DNA from: an uncultured Asticcacaulis sp.
GTDB taxonomy: Bacteria > Pseudomonadota > Alphaproteobacteria > Caulobacterales > Caulobacteraceae
DNA: 15,967 nt
Direction: 5' to 3'
NCBI GenBank assembly: GCA_946480125.1
Contig: CAMLIY010000047.1
Coordinates: 1 to 15,967, forward strand
Shown here: in pieces, positions 12,952 through 15,967 of the stretch
Numbering within the stretch: position 1 is the stretch's first letter
Layout of the letters: every line of letters begins with the position of its first letter
Notes under the pieces: model-generated
Told to the model about the DNA's origin: nothing
What the model saw: the letters and a program-made list of their open reading frames with translations, nothing else
Databases searched by the model: none
Translations under genes and position numbers: made by a program

Positions 12952-14520
12952 TTAATCCGCGGCGTGAGTTACCGGACCCTGCACAAGCGTTTTGCGGCAC
13001 AGCCAGACAAACGGCACCAGCAACAGGATGATGATCGACGAGATTCGGAACAGATCGACCGTGGCCAGCAGGAAGGCCTGACCGCTCACCTGGCGCACAA
13101 TAGAGCCTACGCTCTGCGCCGTCGTCAGTCCGTAATCCTGGGCCTGGCGCAGCGCATTCAGGAAAGCCGGATCGGTCATGCCCATCACTTCGGCCAGACG
13201 CGTCTGGTGCTGGGTTTCGCTGCGTTCCCACAAGGTGGTGACGAGTGACGCGGCAAAGGAGCCGGCGATGATCCGGGCGAAGTTGCTGAGGCCCGAAGCG
13301 GCCGGCACGCGCTGATGCGGTATGCCGTTCAAGCCGATACTGATGAACGAGATGAAGAACATGCTCATCGCCGCCCCCATGACCAGCATCGGCAGGGTCA
13401 GAACGAAGAAGCTGGCATCGGTGGTGAACAAAGAGCGCATGTAAAACGACAAGGCGAACAGGAACAGCGACACCGTGCCGAGGATACGGGCGTCATACTT
13501 GTTGAGCAGCCGCGCCGCGAACGGCGTCATGAAGACAGCCACGGCGCCGGAAGGGGCGGCCGCCAGGCCGGCCCAGGTGGCGATATAGCCCATATTTGTT
13601 TGGAGCCACAAAGGCATCAGCAGGTTGGCGCCGAAGAAGATGGCATAGGCGATACACAGGATGATGGTGCCAAAGGCGAAGTTGCGCGTCTTGAAGAAAC
13701 TCAAGTCCACCATCGGGTTCTTGTCGTTCAGTTCCCAGATCACCCAAGCGGCGAAGCCGATAATGGCAACGATCGTCTCGACCACGATGGCCGGCGAATT
13801 GAACCAGTCAGCTTCCTTGCCGGTATCGAGCATGACCTGCAAAGCGCCGACCCAGACCACCAGCAGGGCAAAACCGGTGCGGTCGATCGGTCGCTGGAAG
13901 GTCGGGGTTTCACGGCTCGACATGCCGCGCCAGCAGAAGAAGGCGCAAAAGGCCCCGACAGGGATATTGATAAAGAAAATCCACGGCCAGGTCATGTTGT
14001 CCGATATCCAGCCGCCGAAAATCGGCCCGCAGATCGGCGCCACCAGGGTGGTCATCGACCAGATGGCCAGGGCCGTGCCGCGTTTATTGGGTGGGAAAAT
14101 CATCATCAGCAGGGCTTGCGAGCCGGGGATCATCGGGCCGGAGACGGCGCCCTGCAGGATGCGGAAAAAGATCAGTGAGTTGAGGTCCCAGGCCACGCCG
14201 CACAGAAAAGAGGCGATGGTGAACAGCACGACTGAAAAGGTGAAGGTCTTGACGACGCCATAACGCCCCATCAGCCAGCCGGTCAGTGGCACGGATATAC
14301 CGTTGGCGACGGCGAAGGAGGTAATTACCCAAGTGCCTTGCGACGTCGAGACGCCGAGATCGCCGGCGATCGTCGGGATCGAGACATTAGCGATGGTGCC
14401 GTCAAGCACCTGCATGAAGGTGCCGAGCGCCAGGGCCAGGGCTGTGATGGCCAGCAGGCCGCCGGTCATCGCTGCGGGTTGGGGGGCAGGACCGGCGGGT
14501 GCGGAAGCAGGGGAGGACAT
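12952..14520 (-). CDS. emrB: DHA2-family (EmrB/QacA) drug:proton antiporter, 14 helices
   Basis: 522-residue inner-membrane protein of the major facilitator superfamily with about 14 hydrophobic helices. Motifs: LDGTIANVSIPTIAGDLG (39-56, DHA2 motif D1), GWLMGRYGVVK (81-91, motif A), RILQG (120-124, motif B with its proton-coupling Arg120) and APICGPIFGGWIS (161-173, antiporter motif C). It should use the proton gradient to drive drugs or toxic lipophiles through EmrA and the outer-membrane channel. The Pro/Ala-rich N-terminus (1-18) is cytoplasmic. AGAGG lies 7 bases before the ATG. It follows emrA by 74 bases with a terminator-like hairpin in between. The natural substrate is unknown. Confidence 0.94.
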   Translation of the reverse strand: MSSPASAPAGPAPQPAAMTGGLLAITALALALGTFMQVLDGTIANVSIPTIAGDLGVSTSQGTWVITSFAVANGISVPLTGWLMGRYGVVKTFTFSVVLFTIASFLCGVAWDLNSLIFFRILQGAVSGPMIPGSQALLMMIFPPNKRGTALAIWSMTTLVAPICGPIFGGWISDNMTWPWIFFINIPVGAFCAFFCWRGMSSRETPTFQRPIDRTGFALLVVWVGALQVMLDTGKEADWFNSPAIVVETIVAIIGFAAWVIWELNDKNPMVDLSFFKTRNFAFGTIILCIAYAIFFGANLLMPLWLQTNMGYIATWAGLAAAPSGAVAVFMTPFAARLLNKYDARILGTVSLFLFALSFYMRSLFTTDASFFVLTLPMLVMGAAMSMFFISFISIGLNGIPHQRVPAASGLSNFARIIAGSFAASLVTTLWERSETQHQTRLAEVMGMTDPAFLNALRQAQDYGLTTAQSVGSIVRQVSGQAFLLATVDLFRISSIIILLLVPFVWLCRKTLVQGPVTHAAD

Positions 14521-14539
14521 GGATTGCCTCTTGTCTTAG

Positions 14540-14585
14540 AAAAGAAAAAGAACCCCGCGCTTCAAGGGGAGAAAAAACGCGGGGT
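14540..14585 (-). terminator. Terminator-like hairpin between emrA and emrB
   Basis: On the minus strand ACCCCGCG (14585-14578) pairs with CGCGGGGT (14559-14552) across an 18-base loop, followed at once by TCTTTTTCTTTT (14551-14540). GC-rich stem plus T-run fits an intrinsic terminator facing down the operon. The loop carries a second CCCC that could pair with the same GGGG, giving an alternative fold. It lies 9 bases past the emrA stop and 20 before the emrB start. It may cut emrB transcription to a fraction of emrA, or act as an attenuator. Confidence 0.6.
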
Positions 14586-14594
14586 CAGGAAAGT

Positions 14595-15749
14595 TTAGTT
14601 CTTGGTGTCTATCCGGGCGCTCATCGACAGGCCGACGCGCAAGGGGTGCGCCTTCAGTTCCTTCGGATCGAGATCGATGCGGACAGGCAGGCGCTGGACG
14701 ACCTTGATCCAGTTACCCGAAGCGTTCTGCGCCGGAATCAGCGAAAAAGCCGAGCCGGTGCCGCCGGAGATACCGCGCACCGTGCCGTGGAAGGTAACCT
14801 TCTTGCCGTAAAGATCGGAATGCAAATCCACCTTCTGGCCGGGCACAACCTTGTCGAGCTGGCCTTCCTTGAAGTTGGCGTCGACATAGGCGCGGGCAAC
14901 CGGCACCACGGTCATTAGTGGTGTGCCGACAGCGACCTGCTGGCCCACCTGAACGGCCTTTTTGGCGATTATGCCGTCTGTCGGCGCACGGACAATGGTG
15001 CGTTCCAGCGCCAGATTGGCGGCGTCAAGTTTCGCTTGCGCGGCCAGCACTTCCGGATTTTGCGCAGCATCTACGCCGGAGAACTGGGCGGCATTGGTGG
15101 CGCGCTGACCACCGGCGGCCTGAACGCCGGCCAGGGCCTGAGCATGCGCCGCCTGTGCGGAATTAAGCGCGGCCTGGGCTTGGGTAAAGGCATTCTGGGC
15201 GGTGGTCAGTTCTTCCTGCGACACGGCGCCGGACTGCGCCAGATTCTGGCGGCGTGTCAGTTCGGTCTTGGCGTTGCTGAGATTGGCCTGGGCGGCGGCG
15301 ATCTGCGCATTGGCGCTGGCGACGTCGGCCTGGCGGGCGCCAAGCTGGCCGGCCAGGGCTTCATCGCTGGCATAATAGCCCTGAACATGGCGCTGGGCGA
15401 GGGCGAGGGCGGCCTGGGCTTGCGCCACGGCGATCTTCGCATCGGCGTCATCAATGGTCAGGAGCACGTCACCGGCTTTGACGGCCTGGGTTTCTGAAAC
15501 CGAAATACTGGCCACCGGACCGGAGACAAGCGCGTTGACCTGCGCCGTATCGGTGCCGACATAGGCGTTATCGGTCGAGACATAGTGCGAGGCGACAAGG
15601 CCGTAATAGGCGCCATAGGCGACAACGCCTATGACGACGGCAATGCCGAGATAGGTCAGCAGGCGCTTGCGCTTGGCATTGCCCGCGGCCTGTGGCGAGG
15701 TGACGGGGGCGGAGGGGATGGTATCGGCGGTTTGGGCGGTATCGGGCAT
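14595..15749 (-). CDS. emrA: HlyD/EmrA-type periplasmic adaptor (membrane fusion protein)
   Basis: 384 residues. A short cytoplasmic tail is followed by one inner-membrane helix (about 30-53) and then the EmrA signature STDNAYVGTDTAQVNALVSGPV (58-79). Two lipoyl halves (VSGPVASISVSETQAVKAGD... and RTIVRAPTDGIIAKKAVQVG) flank a long alanine/glutamine-rich coiled-coil hairpin (about 105-250), which should reach towards the outer-membrane channel. A beta-barrel domain follows (FKEGQLDKVVPGQKV... and RLPVRIDLDP). It links EmrB to the TolC-type protein encoded just upstream. The spacer to the upstream gene is 24 bases, with only a weak AGAGA ribosome site. Confidence 0.94.
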   Translation of the reverse strand: MPDTAQTADTIPSAPVTSPQAAGNAKRKRLLTYLGIAVVIGVVAYGAYYGLVASHYVSTDNAYVGTDTAQVNALVSGPVASISVSETQAVKAGDVLLTIDDADAKIAVAQAQAALALAQRHVQGYYASDEALAGQLGARQADVASANAQIAAAQANLSNAKTELTRRQNLAQSGAVSQEELTTAQNAFTQAQAALNSAQAAHAQALAGVQAAGGQRATNAAQFSGVDAAQNPEVLAAQAKLDAANLALERTIVRAPTDGIIAKKAVQVGQQVAVGTPLMTVVPVARAYVDANFKEGQLDKVVPGQKVDLHSDLYGKKVTFHGTVRGISGGTGSAFSLIPAQNASGNWIKVVQRLPVRIDLDPKELKAHPLRVGLSMSARIDTKN

Positions 15750-15773
15750 GTGCGTATCTCTGTAATTAAGAGC

Positions 15774-15967
15774 TTAATGTGTTTGCGAATTTGGGTCGCC
15801 CGCATACGTCCCGCCAAGGGACTTGATCAGGGCGATATCTAGGCTCATGGCACGGCTGCGCAGATCAGCGACCGCGCGGCGCTGGCTGATCAGGCTTTGT
15901 TCGGTCACCAGCAGCGAGGTATAGTCGGACAGGCCGCCATCATAGCGCAATTTGCTGAGGCGATAGG
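15774..15967 (-). CDS. TolC/NodT-type outer-membrane efflux protein (C-terminal end, cut by window edge)
   Basis: The last 63 residues of a minus-strand gene that enters from the right edge and stops at TAA 15776-15774. The visible part, including LRYDGGLSDYTSLLVTEQSL, ISQRRAVADLRSRAMSLDIAL and IKSLGGTY, matches the C-terminal repeat of outer-membrane factors (Y-x-x-GL-x-DY, long helix, then LI-KALGG). It supplies the outer-membrane channel for EmrA/EmrB and is the most upstream gene seen of that operon. The promoter and any MarR- or TetR-type regulator lie outside the window. Confidence 0.88.
   Translation of the reverse strand, partial: YRLSKLRYDGGLSDYTSLLVTEQSLISQRRAVADLRSRAMSLDIALIKSLGGTYAGDPNSQTH

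Noticed and set aside
1..15967. tRNA, rRNA, CRISPR arrays, insertion sequences, prophage or plasmid genes
   Set aside because: I looked for cloverleaf-like ends, regular direct repeats, transposase or integrase motifs and terminal repeats, and found none.

Overview
This window looks like chromosomal DNA of a free-living, moderately high-GC alphaproteobacterium. Caulobacterales, perhaps an Asticcacaulis-like organism, is my best guess. That guess rests on overall protein style and gene content, not on a marker gene. I see no rRNA, tRNA, CRISPR array, insertion sequence or phage gene. All genes but one (a secreted deacetylase) run on the minus strand, so transcription goes mostly from high to low coordinates.

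Left end (1-1841): the N-terminal 358 residues of an MHYT-PAS membrane sensor, cut by the window edge; an AT-rich intergenic stretch with small palindromes; and a two-gene toxin-antitoxin-type locus made of an AbrB/MazE-type antitoxin and a Doc-family protein whose Fic active-site motif is degenerate. A perfect 18-bp palindrome lies just upstream of the antitoxin.

Catabolic operon (1934-7844): a complete tyrosine/homogentisate degradation operon in the order aminotransferase, hppD, hmgA, fahA, maiA, Rieske protein. The intergenic gaps are tiny or overlapping (ATGA overlaps, a 1-nt gap), except for 87 bp before hmgA that holds a REP-like palindrome. Together the enzymes turn tyrosine into 4-hydroxyphenylpyruvate, homogentisate, maleylacetoacetate, fumarylacetoacetate, then fumarate plus acetoacetate. 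The Rieske protein is the only member without an obvious step. A 20-bp near-perfect inverted repeat over a candidate promoter (7861-7902) is a likely operator. No regulator gene is present in the window.

Middle (7934-11968): a four-helix, oxidase-subunit-I-like small membrane protein with its own promoter and palindrome; a divergent exported polysaccharide deacetylase; and a DUF1800-DUF1501 pair, where DUF1501 has a Tat signal and DUF1800 has none.

Right end (12030-15967): an isoaspartyl peptidase/L-asparaginase (IaaA), and upstream of it a TolC-EmrA-EmrB type tripartite efflux operon. The most striking non-coding structure is a 50-nt inverted repeat with perfect 15-bp arms. It buries the iaaA start codon in one arm and places its Shine-Dalgarno sequence in the loop, which suggests translational control or a terminator merged with the gene start. 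A terminator-like hairpin also sits between emrA and emrB.
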